Assembly (NCBI GenBank): GCA_032718865.1
Contig: JALUTQ010000039.1
Coordinates: 1,240,001 to 1,304,000, forward strand
Reading direction: 5' to 3'
DNA length: 64,000 bases
DNA from: Tilletia caries
Taxonomy: Eukaryota > Basidiomycota > Exobasidiomycetes > Tilletiales > Tilletiaceae
The stretch's first letter is position 1. The number at the start of each line of letters is the position of its first letter. This document shows, in pieces, positions 10,898 through 22,462 of the stretch. The translations under genes were made by a program, and so were the position numbers. The notes under the pieces are model-generated. The model ran no database searches. It was not told where the DNA came from and was given only the letters and a program-made list of their open reading frames with translations.

Positions 10898-11944
10898 ATG
10901 GCAGGACAAGCGGGGCCATCTCGCCTGCCGACAGGCTCTGGCACTTTGCTGCCCATCATTCCGCTTTCCGAGCCAATCTCAGCTCCGATGCGGGCCCACC
11001 TCGCCTTTCCATCCCTCTCCTCCCTCACTCTCACCTTGGTCCACAACGCACTCGACGCAGGCGCCAAAGCGATCACCGTCACTCTCGACTTTGCGACCTG
11101 GAGCTTGGAGTGCGTTGACGACGGCCGCGGCTTTCCTGTGGAGGTGTTCGATGGTCGTCAGCATGAAGATGCATGTTCCGAGGGAAGCAAGACAGCCACG
11201 ATGAGGCGAACAAATCAGCACCACGGTCGATCGTTGTGGTACGGTTGGAAGGGGGCTTCACTCGGGATGATGGCCCATCTCGGCAGACTGAGGATCTCTA
11301 GCATACCAGAAGATACACCGGAGAGGGCATATGTTCTCATACAAAAGGTGAGCGTTCGTTATATCGAATGAATTCCATCAATTCGCACGCTCTGTTGACC
11401 GAGTTGCTCTGGCTTCGAGGTTTTTCCAGGGGGACACACGCACGTTCTCTGGACCTGATCCTTCACCGGATGCGAAGAACTATCATCAGGGAAGCAAGGT
11501 GACTTTGGCTGACCTGTTCTCTGGGGTGAGTCATTCACAGAATCGCACCTCAGGAAACTGCAACTTCTTCTGCAACACCCTCGTTCGCTCGCTCGTTTCT
11601 GTATGGATCTCAACCTTATCGGACCTCCACTCCTTCATTCGCAGGATCGGAGGGCCAACGAACACTTTCTTTGTCTGCTTTCCTTCCCCGGAATCGCCAG
11701 CGCTCTCAACTATCTTTCCCTTTCGTCCTTGCTCCCAGGAAATCTCTCCGACCTTTCTTCGCGCTTCGCCTACCCTGCAACATCTTTCCACATCGTTCTA
11801 CCCCCACCCGCTGTGAATAGTTTCTCAGCGACCTCCCTATTCTGCTACCGGTTTCTTGTCATCACGGGATCTCCAGACTTTCCATCGCCAATGCATCTTG
11901 CTGCCATTTGGTGCTACATATGTACGTTATGCGTTATGCAGGTC
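10898..11944 (+). pseudogene. MutL/MLH3-like ATPase N-terminal fragment
   Basis: Exon 1 (10898-11347) starts MAGQAGPSR. It has the GHKL ATPase motif I region (LVHNALDAGAKAITV), motif II (ECVDDGRGF) and a degenerate motif III (WYGWKGASLGMM in place of the usual YGFRGEAL). After an intron (11348-11429), exon 2 (11430-11525) contains QGSKVTLADLFSG. This matches the start of MLH3-type DNA mismatch-repair proteins. The rest of the ATPase domain and the whole C-terminal domain are missing: at 11945 the sequence enters the inverted duplication. I read it as truncated by that rearrangement. An alternative last exon around 11643-11992 gives no recognisable MutL sequence. Confidence 0.6.
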
Positions 11945-12141
11945 CGAAGATGCGATTCCCGCTGGATGAACGGACCTGAAGTGGAGAAATGAGCGAATCT
12001 ATAAGCCAAAGATGGCGAAACGAGAGTGTAGCAAGGCAAATCTAGTACAAGGGCGAGCGTATCCTGATATCTGCAAAAAAAAAAACTAAAAAAAACTGTC
12101 CCAGCGATCCTCCTATCCTCCTTCCCCTCCCCCTTCTTCCA

Positions 12142-13474
12142 TCAATTCGAGTCCTTGACACCCTGCATCCCACCAAGTCCAAAGACCGCAGTAGCAACCC
12201 CAGCCTGCGTACGTTCCTCCTCCCTCGCCTCCGCTTGTTGGAGTGATGCCGAGCCGTCTACAAACGCAAGACGATCCTCGAAATGCTGCAGCGAGCTCAG
12301 CGCCCCTGTCCTCGACAACGATGGCGACGTGGCGGGCTGGCGTCCCGCTTCGGGGCCGACCGTCGAGGGCTGGTCGTCGTTCGTGCTGCGTGACGATGGG
12401 TTGAGAGGAGTTAACGCGATACCATCCGCATTCGCGTCCGGCACGAACTCGCCCTCCTCTTCCTCCTCCTCCTTACTCGTCTCCCCGTCATCATCCTCCC
12501 CCCCAGAGCCGTCATCCAGCGGCTGCACAAGCCCACGATGAGCGACCGGTCGGACCGGGCTCGGGTGGTGGTGCTGGTTGAGGTGGTAGAGCGCTGCGGA
12601 CGAGCTTGGGATGGGAGCCGACGTGCTTGTCCCTGCTGCGACGGCAGCCTCCAATTGAGAGACTGTGGTACTCCGAGCGATCCCGGCCCGCTCCCTTTGA
12701 CCCTCATCCCCACTACTCTCTCCCCCATCATCTCCCCCAGCATCATCCTCATCACTACTACTCCCCTCCACCCTCCTCTTGCGTTCCAAATACTCCCTCT
12801 CCCGCTCCGCGAACGCAGCTCGCAGCCGGACCTCCACCTCGTCCGTCTTCGTCGTCTTCTTGCCGCCGAGGGCGATCAGCACGCCCGCGCCGATGCCGCA
12901 GAGGAAGCTGCAGGGGATTCAAGAGCCGGTCGTCCAGGCGAGAAGGTAATTCCGACTGATGAGGGAGACAGACTGCGTGAGCAATTCACCTCGACCAGCC
13001 GAGCTCTGACAAGCGCATACACTCACCTCTTTGGAAAGCGAGCTCGACATCGAGCAGCGGCTTCGGGGAGAGTTGTTCTCCTGAGCCTGGCGGGTGATCT
13101 CTGCGAAGGCGCACGCCTTGAGTCCGACGCGTCTCCTTCGCGAGCGGCTTGATAGAGTCATGTCGCGCATGTTTCCCTTGACGAGCCGGGAGGTTGTCAT
13201 TCACGGCCCTTGAGCTCGCTGATCCTGGCGCTGTATCAGGTGAAGAGAGATCGGCAGCGATGAGCGAGCAGCATGAGCGACGGAAAGGGATACTTACCGG
13301 TCGGACGAAGAACGAGCGTTGTCCTCGCCGACAGTGGTAGCAGCAGCGGAGTTGATGTTGTTGCGGGTTGCAGCAGATGCGGCTGCGATGGCTGCGAAGA
13401 CGGAGGAGTGAGAGAGTGAGTGAGTGAGTGAGGCGGGGAAAAACAGTGGCATTACCTGGAAGAGGCAGTGGCAT
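12142..13474 (-). CDS. Unknown acidic protein with possible membrane segment (left-arm copy)
   Basis: The last exon (about 12915-12142) reads FLCGIGAGVLIALGGKK, a short hydrophobic segment. A charged helix follows (EVEVRLRAAFAEREREYLERKRR), then a long acidic Ser/Asp/Glu-rich low-complexity tail ending KDSN. Upstream exons probably start MPLPLPAIAAASAATRNN at 13474. The middle exon (about 13245-13030) has no single clean frame in either arm: one frame has an early stop, another gives a basic, helix-forming stretch (FAEITRQAQENN). Gene structure is therefore uncertain. No family was recognised. The same gene is at 46072-47404 in the right arm. Confidence 0.45.
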
Positions 13475-13984
13475 TACCTGGAGAAGACGTGGGGGATGCG
13501 GGAGAGGGGAGACGAGTAAAAGGTTGTTGAAACTTGAGGGCGAGGCTGTCGCACGCGTGTGGCGCGGAGGAGTCCCCGGAGGAGGAGAGGGAGAGGAGAG
13601 AGGGGAATGGCCAGAGGACTCGCGGATGGGAAGCGACTCTGATGGTGGTAAGAGGGGAGATAATTTGTCAGCTAGCACGATGAATCGATAGATCGGGGGC
13701 TGGGAGTTGGGACCCTCCAAGTCCAACTGGAGTGGGACCCACCATGCTCAGAACCCACCATGCTCACGCAAACACATCCGAGCGACCGCCTTCGCACCCG
13801 CCTCACACAGCTCGCGGAACCCCCCCCCGCCCCCCCTTTCTCTTATTCTCCCCTTCCTTCTTTCCCTTTCCTAGAGCAGCTTACCGGCTAGTACCTTACC
13901 ACCCTATAAAGCGTGAGTCTCCCTCTGGCCCTTTGCTCCCTCCTTCACACACTTCACTCACTTCTTCACACTCTTCTTCAAACT

Positions 13985-14606
13985 ATGAGTTTCCTTACCA
14001 GAACGGAGAAGAGAACCATCCGCCTACGCGACGAGCTCGGCGCGTCCGTGCTCTCGGGCACGACTGTACAGGGCGGCGGCGGCGGCGGCAGTAGAAGGAA
14101 GAGGCGGACGGTGGTACCCGAGGTGGGACCACCGATCCTGCTGGGACAAACACCCCGGGATATTCGGACGGTGGATGAGGCCGGGGAGGATCTTCGAGAA
14201 CGACGGCTCGCAGCGGAAGGACCCAACGGACCGACAGCGACCAAACAGCGCGAGGTCGAGGAGGCCAGGCGGTTGGCGCAGAAGCGAAGGGAGACAGCAA
14301 TGATGGAGCGTAAGGAGCGCAAGGTATGTCAATCTTCTTCCTGGCTGGTTTCCTGCTCACGCGGTCACAGATTACTGACTATGCTTACAGGCTTTTCCGA
14401 CAGGTGCCTCTACGACCAATCATGCTGCATGGAGCAAATACGAAAAGCTGTTCAAGGTCAATGCCAGCGCTCCGGGAGAATCGGCGGCGGGTGGAGCTGG
14501 GCGAAGGAGGAAGCAGGACGGGAAGGGGAAAGTGCAGGGGCCAGAGGGGGCGAAGGAGCGCACGGCAGAGAATGAAGGCCCGTCAAAGCGATCACGACTC
14601 GCTTAG
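13985..14606 (+). CDS. Small basic protein of unknown function (left-arm copy)
   Basis: Two exons (13985-14323 and 14391-14606) give 184 residues without a frame problem. It begins MSFLTRTEKRTIRLRDELGA and contains a basic patch SRRKRRTVVP. A charged helix follows (TKQREVEEARRLAQKRRETAMMERKERK) and then the short motif AAWSKYEKLFKVN. The end is Lys/Gly/Arg-rich (PSKRSRLA). The composition suggests a nuclear or nucleolar protein. I do not recognise the family. The right-arm copy at 44945-45566 differs by a few bases only. Confidence 0.7.
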
Positions 14607-15293
14607 AGTCAATGGTGAGTTTCTCATTCCCTTCAATTGCATTCATCACGCACTGACTTCTTTCCTCTTGCCTTTCATTCTGTTCAGCTTCCATCTTCCA
14701 TAGTCGAGGTCGAGATGCCACATGTGCCGAATCAATCTCAAGTTTGTCTTGCGTTCCTTCGCCTTGGGGCGTTTGTTTGTTGGAGTGAATCTGCTGCGCG
14801 AATCATGGAGATGTTCGCTGGGGCCCTCCAGCGCCAGCCGTCAAATGCAAAATGCCTCAGTTTGATCATCGATCGTCGCTTGTGTTTCTCCGTCAGTTGC
14901 CATGCAGACAGCCAAGAGCGAGCTGGATGTCGTCCCACCTATCTCACCTCATCAACTTCCGAACGTCGAGCTTTTTCCTCTTCTGGATTTCCAGGGTCTC
15001 TCATTTGGCTGGTGGTGTTGATGATGACACACTCACGTGACTGGCGTGCTGCCCTCGGAGCCTTCTGCTTTTTGGAACCCATGCGCTCACACATCTTCCA
15101 CCTTGCTATACATACGAGCGAATGAATGAATGCCAGCATCGTACGCGGTATCTCCGTCCAAGTTCAAGCCCTTACCGCCTTGCCCCTTGGCGCCGGACGT
15201 CAAGCTCATTTCATACATCCACGTTGGCGGACGGGCCGTCGGCTACCAGCCCAGACGAACTGTGAACCTCGCCTCGCCGGAGGCCAAAAGGCA

Positions 15294-15295
15294 TA
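15294..15295. other. TA target-site duplication, left side of pogo-1
   Basis: The TA here and the TA at 18524-18525 flank the insertion. The uninterrupted right arm shows a single TA at 44257-44258 in the otherwise identical sequence ggcaTAagaag. Confidence 0.95.
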
Positions 15296-18200
15296 CAGGG
15301 GGGGGACATCGAGTGGGTCAACCGCCATCGAGTGGGTCAGAGACCATAACTCTCACACAACACAATTTGAAAAGCTACAAAGACATGCATTCTACTCTGT
15401 AGTCCACTACGACTTCGCCGTGCAAGTTTTAGGTGTGATTGCCTTGCTAATGGCGGAGCTATGGTGCTGTGAAGAGAGTGAGGTCGTTCTGAGATTTCGA
15501 GATTCATTGAGAAAAAAAATTGTACACCGTTTTTCAGACACCAACCACGCCAGATCCATCCAAACAAGCGGTGTCGCAGCAGAGGAAGGGCTGGTAGAAC
15601 AGTGATCAAAGAAGAAGAGGCATGTGTATTGAGGTTATTTGAGCTACTGGTTGGCGAGCTGGGTGGGTTGAAGTACGAGGGGATTGGAGGGTTCGGAGGA
15701 CGAACTTTTTGGGATCGGCAGTGGGCGATTTAGAGTTTGAAAGGCCAATTTTTCTTCGATCTTTTCTTCGGCTTATTCGCGTCCACCCCATCTCCCGCTG
15801 CCTTCCGCTTCAGAGCCTCGCGTTCCTTCTTCGCCTTCTCCTCTTCCACTCTCTTGGCCCGGTCCGCTGCCTCTTTTGCCCTCTTCGCCTCTTCCTTCGC
15901 TGCTTCCTTCGCCTGCTTCGCCTCCTTCTTTGCCCTTTCCTTCTCTATCTTCTTGGCCAGTGCCTCCGCCTTCTTGATCTCCTGCCTCTTCTTCTTCTCC
16001 GCGTCTTCAATTTCCTTCTGCTCCCTCCTGAGCTCCCTCTCCTCTCGCACCTGCTCGAGGCGGGCTTCTTCTTGCTGCTTGTGTGCCCTAGCTGCCTCCA
16101 TCTCTGCAATAGACTCCGGCTGAGTCCAAAGCTTAGCCTGCCCGTAACCTTTCTCCGCCACCCGAAATGCCCTAGGCTTTGCCTTTAAGCTCGCCGCGTG
16201 CATCCGAAGCTTCTCGACTGTGTCTTTGAAGAGAAGCTTTTCCGCCGATGCCTCTCGGATGCGACGCGATGCTTGCACCACTGTCTCCCTGGCCCGCCGA
16301 GAGCGAAGGACTGGAAGTAGGTCCCACAGTGCTTCGGCAAGGCTGTCCGACAACCATGCATCGCTTTCCGCCTCTTCGAGCTCTGCTTCGCTGAGCTGCG
16401 TCTCAGCAAACATAGCGGCTGGTATAGCCGCGACGCCCGTGAGCGGCCAGATGCCTGTGGCCCTGTAGCCTGCAATGACATTAGCTGGTGTCATTGATTT
16501 TTAGACGCGCTTCTTCGTAGAGTCTAAACAGTAAACAAACAAACAATACTAGTTAGCCCATCGCGTCTGTGCGGCGTTCAATTAAGCCTACAGCTTCGAC
16601 GTTTGAACATGTCTTTAGGCAGCTGTAGGCTTCAAGCTTCAATGTTACTGACCTGACAACATCGTCTCTGCGCACCACGCCTGTCATAAAGAATTCCATT
16701 CGCTGGGCTTCCGCCCATGCCACCTTGAGCGGAGAGAAACACGTCCGGTCGAGAGGTGCCATTCCGTGCGTGCTATGAGAAGGCAGCGACAGCACATGCA
16801 CATTGTGCTGCTGAGCGAGCTTTAGCATCTCGAGAGTGAAGTGCGAAGAGTGACCATCCTAAGCATAACAAACATAAGAGCATCGGATCAGTCTTATCGG
16901 TCTACAAACCTCTGCAGCTGCAGACATTATAGAGGCATTGCCTAAATTTCTTATTGTGGAATCTCACCATGATCAACAGACGAGCTCCCCCACTTGACCT
17001 GACGAGGCTGTAGGGGAGGAAGACTTTCTCGAACCACCGTTGGGTGATCAAGGCGTTGGTCCACCCAGACTCGCTCGAAGTGAAAACAGCGACCTCCTTC
17101 GCGTCGAGGCACAGCGTCGCATCATAGCATTTGCCCTTGAAAACGAACGTAGGCGGCAAGGTAGATCCGTCGGCGCATATCGCCTCGATGATTGTTGTAA
17201 GCTCCTGAGAGCCATCTGCAAGCATACAAAGTCAAATAGGCAACAATAGAAAGTCAGCGCTATAAATTGATGTATATTGGCAGCGCCGCAGCGGAGCTCA
17301 GCCATCACTACACAGTGGCTCCGATGAGCATGTGTAGTAGATAATGGTTGTATTGACACGTACCCCTCTTGGCCGTCACCAGCTCCTTCCGCGGCTTGGA
17401 AGAGCCCGCGTACTTAAACCGCTTCGAGCAGACACCAATCTGAACTCCCGTCTCGTCCATGGAATAAATGTTGGAAGGGCTTATATTGTGCTGTGTGAGC
17501 GTTCCCTCTAACTGCAGAACAGAGCAGAGATGGATAGGAAGGGATAATAATGGATCAGCAAAGGTTAATGGACTTGAAGCTTGAAGAGCAGAGACAGCGG
17601 CAAAAAGGAAATTGGGACACTAGGCCAAGACCTGAACATAAACCACACATACCAATTGAAAGAAGTGATTGGCATTGACCCTGGAAAGTCCTTTGGTCCT
17701 CTGCCGAGAGAGAGTCTCTTTGGTTCGAAAGCCTATCTCCTCCGAGTGGCGCTGAATAAACCGATCGAACCAATGCTCGCCCAGCGGGGGGGAGGCACAG
17801 TCGCGCCATCCCAGCGGCTCGCAACAAGTGCCATGGCTGAATGCTCTACGTCTGCGCGCCGCAAAGGAAACCCATGCTGCTCCATTTCCAATATGAAGCT
17901 GACGAGACCTGCTTCTTCGCCATCAGTGAGACGCTGTCTACCGTTCTCCGTTGCATTGCGGGCGAGGGTGCCACTCTGTCGACGTCTGATTGTCTCTCGA
18001 GGTGCACCCGAAATGCGTGCTGCTTCGTGCAAAGAAAGACCGTTGTTTACCAGGGCAACACCAGCTAAGACCCGTGTCTCGCGATCATCGCCTGTAGTAG
18101 AAGCAGTAGTGGCGACGGGCTGCATTTCGTGTTCTCTTGAGGGGAGGGGCTGGCAGGAGAGAGGATTGGGTTGAGTGTAATTGGGTATGCAGAAGTGCAT

Positions 18201-18523
18201 GAGCGCACCACACCACTCTTTTTTTTTTCGTGCGCTCGGGCCAGCCTTTTGAAATTAATTTCTCCTCAGGAAGATGATCGATCACCCGATTCGATTGACC
18301 CACTCGATGGCAAAAACAAAACCAACTGTACAATTCTTCAGTCCAAAACGAAGTCGACAACCACACATCATGAGGCAGCGAAAGAAGCGGGAGCTTGTAG
18401 GTCTGTCAGTAGAAAACAATATCTTCCTTTGGAGTGCTAAGTGTTTATGCATTGGTTGTCCAGTGGGATGGTGTGCCACGTTAAAATCTTTTGTTTGTTG
18501 ACCCACTCGATGTCCCCCCCCTG
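15296..18523 (-). mobile_element. pogo-superfamily DNA transposon (pogo-1), about 3.2 kb
   Basis: Terminal inverted repeats of about 27 bp start CAGGGGGGGGACATCGAGTG at both ends and are bounded by TA duplications. The core GAGTGGGTCA appears twice at each end: left at about 15310 and 15328, and in inverted form on the right at about 18297 and 18505. These look like paired transposase-binding sites. The interior codes for a DDD transposase on the minus strand. Its absence from the right arm gives direct proof of the borders. Confidence 0.95.
15730..18125 (-). pseudogene. pogo-type DDE transposase of pogo-1 (one frame break)
   Basis: The first exon region (18125-about 17600) has a helix-turn-helix (LSLHEAARISGAPRETIRRR). 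A CENP-B-like segment follows in a second frame (EHWFDRFIQRHSEEIGFRTK); the break falls at a G7 run at 17786-17792. Later exons give the catalytic triad: IYSMDETGVQIG (near 17465), LLIMDGHSSHFT (split by an intron between about 16970 and 16860), and GMAPLDRTCFSPLK (about 16740). The last two Asp are 35 residues apart, as in pogo enzymes. The end (16494-15730) starts with ANVIAGYRATGIWPL, then a long Lys/Glu/Ala coiled coil and a basic tail KPKKRSKKNWPFKL, a likely nuclear signal. At least four introns are needed. The single homopolymer break may be a sequence error. Confidence 0.8.
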
Positions 18524-18718
18524 TAAGAAGAGCGGGCTCCCTTCCCCCTTTCAACCTCGCCTTCCACAGTTCCACTTCCTTTGAACTCCTATTGGGGAAC
18601 TTGGGAATCTTTCAACCCCCTCCTCTCTGTTCTCTTCTGCCATACCTGTCCTTACAGATTTCAGCGTGGCCCTCCCCAAGAGCGAGCGATTCCCGGCCTC
18701 CTCAAATAATCACGGCCC

Positions 18719-21700
18719 ATGTTCTCGACTTCTGCCTCTCGCTCGGCGCGACCGTCGAACGGCGGTTCCAGCAGGTCGATCCTTCGAACATCCTCCGTTC
18801 TGCTCGCCTTTCTCTTCCTCGCCCTGGCAGCCGACGCATCCTCGCTAAGGTCGATCAAAAGCTCGGTATTCACCAAGCTCGCGGATCTAGCTCGTCCGCT
18901 GGAGCTCCAAGAAGGCGGATCATCCCCTTACATCCGGCCCTTCAGTTCCGCAGATGGCCAAGACAGTACGTCCTTCGGGATGGCATGGAAGACGGTGGAT
19001 ACGCCCATCGTCAGCCTTTACGATGGCTCCATCAACCAGCCCGGATTTAGCATCGTGCCAACCGGTGCCGATGCCAAAGCCAAACAGCTCGACTTTAACG
19101 CATCCGGCATCTTCCCCAAAGTTCTACGCGTTGCCCGAAGTGTACAAAAACCCTTCAAAGCCCCATCGAAGCCGCACAACAAGTACCCAGGCGCAAGTAC
19201 TTTCTCTCCTATAAATCCTCCCAGTATTCCCCTCATCGTGAAAGGACCATGTGAGTCTCATCTTCTCCGAAAGGTTTCACGCCGCGTTGTTGACACTTCA
19301 TACTTCTGGCCCCATAGATCTGAACGCGTGGCTGCCTTCTGGTTCCGACCCGGATTCGACTCCGCCAAACAAGGAAGGAAACGGCGGGTATCTGGCAGGT
19401 CAATACCCAGTTTTTCTGGACTTCAGGCCGTGGAGCAGATGGCGAATTCCGACTCGGTATGCACGGATATATCCGGTATGTCACAAGATTCTCCCGTTTC
19501 TTTACGTGTGTCTCCGATGAGAAGCTCACTGGTGCATTTCGTCCTCCTCATCCAATACAGAATCGACAAGACCACTTACCAATTTATGGGCAATGGGTTC
19601 GGCAACCTCGTTCGAGCTGGCAAGAATGCTAATCAGCTCAGCTTCGAATACACCGCCACCCGCTCAATCTTCAGTTTTGAGGCCAACGGGGTTCTGTTCA
19701 AGGTCACCTTTTTCACGCCGGTCACCCCTGATGACTTCTTGAGGCAGAGTAAGTCATACCCTCTCTCTCATCCTTCTCTGTCACCAAGAAAGGAACGATG
19801 GAATAGCTCACCGAAGTTACTATCATACAGGCATCCCTGCCAGCTACATTCACTTTGAACTCGATGAGCTCAGCGCCAAGAATCGCCACGTGCAACTCTT
19901 CATGGACATCGACGAGCGATGGGTGACTGGACACGATTATGATTGGGAAAACTATCCCTACACAATGGACTATGGGAACTACAACGGCAGCCAGCAGTAC
20001 TTTGTCACTCTCAAAAACGAGCAGAAGTTCACCGAGTACCGGCAACGCGCGGAGTGGGGCAGCACCTCCTTTGCAATTCGTAGCCGGCCGGGCGTGACTA
20101 GTCTCAACCAGAACGACGTCTATACTCACCAGACGTTCATCGAGTACGGAAAGCTCACCAACGAGCATTATAAAGTTGAAGGACCGGGCAACTCCTTCGC
20201 GTTCGCGGTGGATTTCAATGCCACCAACTCAACCGCCGACGCCGTCTTTTCGCTCGGACACTTCCGCACCCCGTGAGTTTCCAGCTGGCTATTGCATGGC
20301 TGAGCTTCTGAGTCTGACCTTTTGTCATGCTGTTGGATCGGTTCTTACAGGTACGTCAGCCTCGTCCAGGCCAAAAACCCAGGAGATGTTGCTGGGAAAT
20401 CCTACCAAGAGCCTCAGTATGGCTACTGGCAGTCCAAGTTTTCCACTCTTCATGACGCGGTGGCGTTCTTCCTTGATGATTTCGACTCCGCGCTCAAGAA
20501 CGCTGTCAGGTTCGATGAGAAGATCAAGGCCGACAGCGAAGCTGCAGTCGGAGGCGGCGACGCCGGAGAGTGAGTTTCCCTGCCATGCTCAAACTTGGTG
20601 TGCATCCGATGTACTGATCGTGTCTATTGTCTGCAGTCAATACGCTGCCATCACCACGCTTTCCGTGCGACAATCGTTGGCGACAATCGAGATCACCGTA
20701 TCCAAAGACAAGGACACTGGCAAATATTCAAAGGACCCTTACATCTTCCTCAAAGAGATCTCGTCCAACGGTGACATGCAGACCATCGATGTCATCTTCC
20801 CGCAGTTCCCGCTGCTCACATACCTCAACCCAGAACTTCTTCGCCTGTTGCTCGATCCCATCTTCGACCACGTAGCGTCCGGACTGTACCCGAACAAATG
20901 GTGCATTCACGATCTCGGCACCTATCCGAACGCGGTGGGCCATCCCGATGGACGCGATGAGCCGATGCCTTTGGAGGAGAGCGGGAACATGATCATCATG
21001 ATCTTGCACTGGGCGCAGCTGGTTGGCAAGGATGTGGCGGTTCCATACCTGAACAAGCACTACTCGATATTGGCGCAATGGGCGAGCTTCCTCATCAGCG
21101 ACTCCCTCATACCCGCGTCCGCACTGAGCACCGATGACTTCGCAGGTGAGTTTAGTCAGACGATAGTGAACATTTTCATATCCCGTCTTCCCCCGCTCAC
21201 TTGACTGCCTCTTTCTGCTCTGATAGGAACGGCTTCCAACCAGACCAACTTGGCCATTAAGGGCATCACTGGCCTCGCTGCGATGGCCAGCATTGCAGAT
21301 CTCGTCGGATCGAGCAAGGACGCTGCCATATACCGCAACATCAGTCAGGAATACGTCTCTGCCTGGCACTTCCTTGCTGTCGACAAGGAGAAGACGCACA
21401 CCAAGCTTCTCTACCAACGCGACGACTCGTGGGGAACGCTGTACAACCTCTTTGCCGATCGCCTGCTTAACCTGAACCTCGTCCCTAAGTCGATCTATGA
21501 CATCCAAGATGCATGGTACCCGCAGGTGGCTGAGAAGTATGGTATCCCGCTCGATAGCCGACACAAGTGGACGAAGAGCGACTGGGCTATTTTCTCGGCG
21601 GCTACGTCGGAATCTTCTAAGACGCGCGATGACTTCATCAGCCATGTCTACAGTGCGTACACGCTCAAGAAGTAGTGGTGCTTCATGGTCCTGTGATACT

Positions 21701-22160
21701 GACCCTTCTTTTTCCGCTACTCTCTCCCTGAAGGATTCGTCTCGAACGGGCTTACCGATGTGCCTTTCACCGACCTGTACGAGACTACAACGGGCGACTT
21801 GCCGAAGTATCCCCGTGAGTACCTGGTTGCGACAAGCGACATTGTGGGCCGTTTTACTGACGATCTGTCCTCCCTGCCTCTCCACTTCCCTTCGCCTGAA
21901 CCTCTCTTCCACAGACGACCCGACTGTCAGCTTCTTCGCACGACCCGTCGTAGGAGGCCACTTCGCCCAGCTCGCCAAGCTAGCTGCCGACAAGACCAAT
22001 GCGGTGACCCAGTACAAATACGGTGCTGAGCCTCTCCGGACATCGTACTCGGACAAGGAGCTCAACCGGCTCATCAAGGATTCGATTGCGATGGAGAAGA
22101 AGTTGTCGACGGCTGGCACGACGTGGAATCGTCAGTCTGTTTTTCAGCTTGGACTTCTGA
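18719..22160 (+). pseudogene. GtaA-type glutaminase, left-arm copy with frameshifts
   Basis: Fungal glutaminase A-like proteins (DUF5127/DUF4965/DUF1793) are secreted or wall-associated and deamidate glutamine. A signal peptide (VLLAFLFLALAADAS) follows the ATG. Exon joins at 19250/19318 and 19475/19561 restore YLNAWLPSGSD and YIRIDKTTYQFMGNG. Conserved blocks include NKWCIHDLGTYPNAVG, EESGNMIIMI, LSTDDFAGTASNQTNLAIKG, SWGTLYNLFADRLL, RHKWTKSDW, PFTDLYETTTGDLP and FFARPVVGGHFAQL. A T5 run at 19411-19415 breaks the frame within YPVFWTSGRG; the right arm has four T there. Another T5 at 22140-22144 alters the C-terminus. As given this copy is not functional, while the right copy keeps the frame at both sites. 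Confidence 0.85.
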
Positions 22161-22462
22161 AAGGTTCACGTCGACTTGTACACGACCGCAGTCCACAGCG
22201 CGATCCCTCTTTCCTCTTCCACTCGCGGGTTGGGGCAGAGACTGGACACTTTTTCGGACCGCCTGTTTCTCGTTCCTTCTTTGTATTTCTTGACATCATC
22301 TTCATATGGCATCCTATTGGAGCTATCATCCTTCGAATTTCACATCATTCTCTATCATCCCAAATCCATGTCTTGCACGGGAGGGAGAGGTTTCGGGCCT
22401 ACGAATGGCTTCGGTGCTGGAGTACAGAGTGCAGGCATTGATGAATAGATGGCCGCTGTGGG

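Noticed and set aside
11643..11992. Third MLH3 exon (DRRANEHFLCLLSFPG..)
   Set aside because: No match to the MutL VPVRRK region or later motifs in any frame, and it runs across the duplication edge.
12061..12098. Poly-A runs as retrotransposon tails
   Set aside because: They lie in the 3' flank of an ordinary gene and are duplicated in both arms; no reverse transcriptase sequence nearby.
20728..22119. 463-codon minus-strand ORF antisense to the glutaminase
   Set aside because: Shadow of the coding strand; its basic, Arg/Val-rich sequence has no domain.
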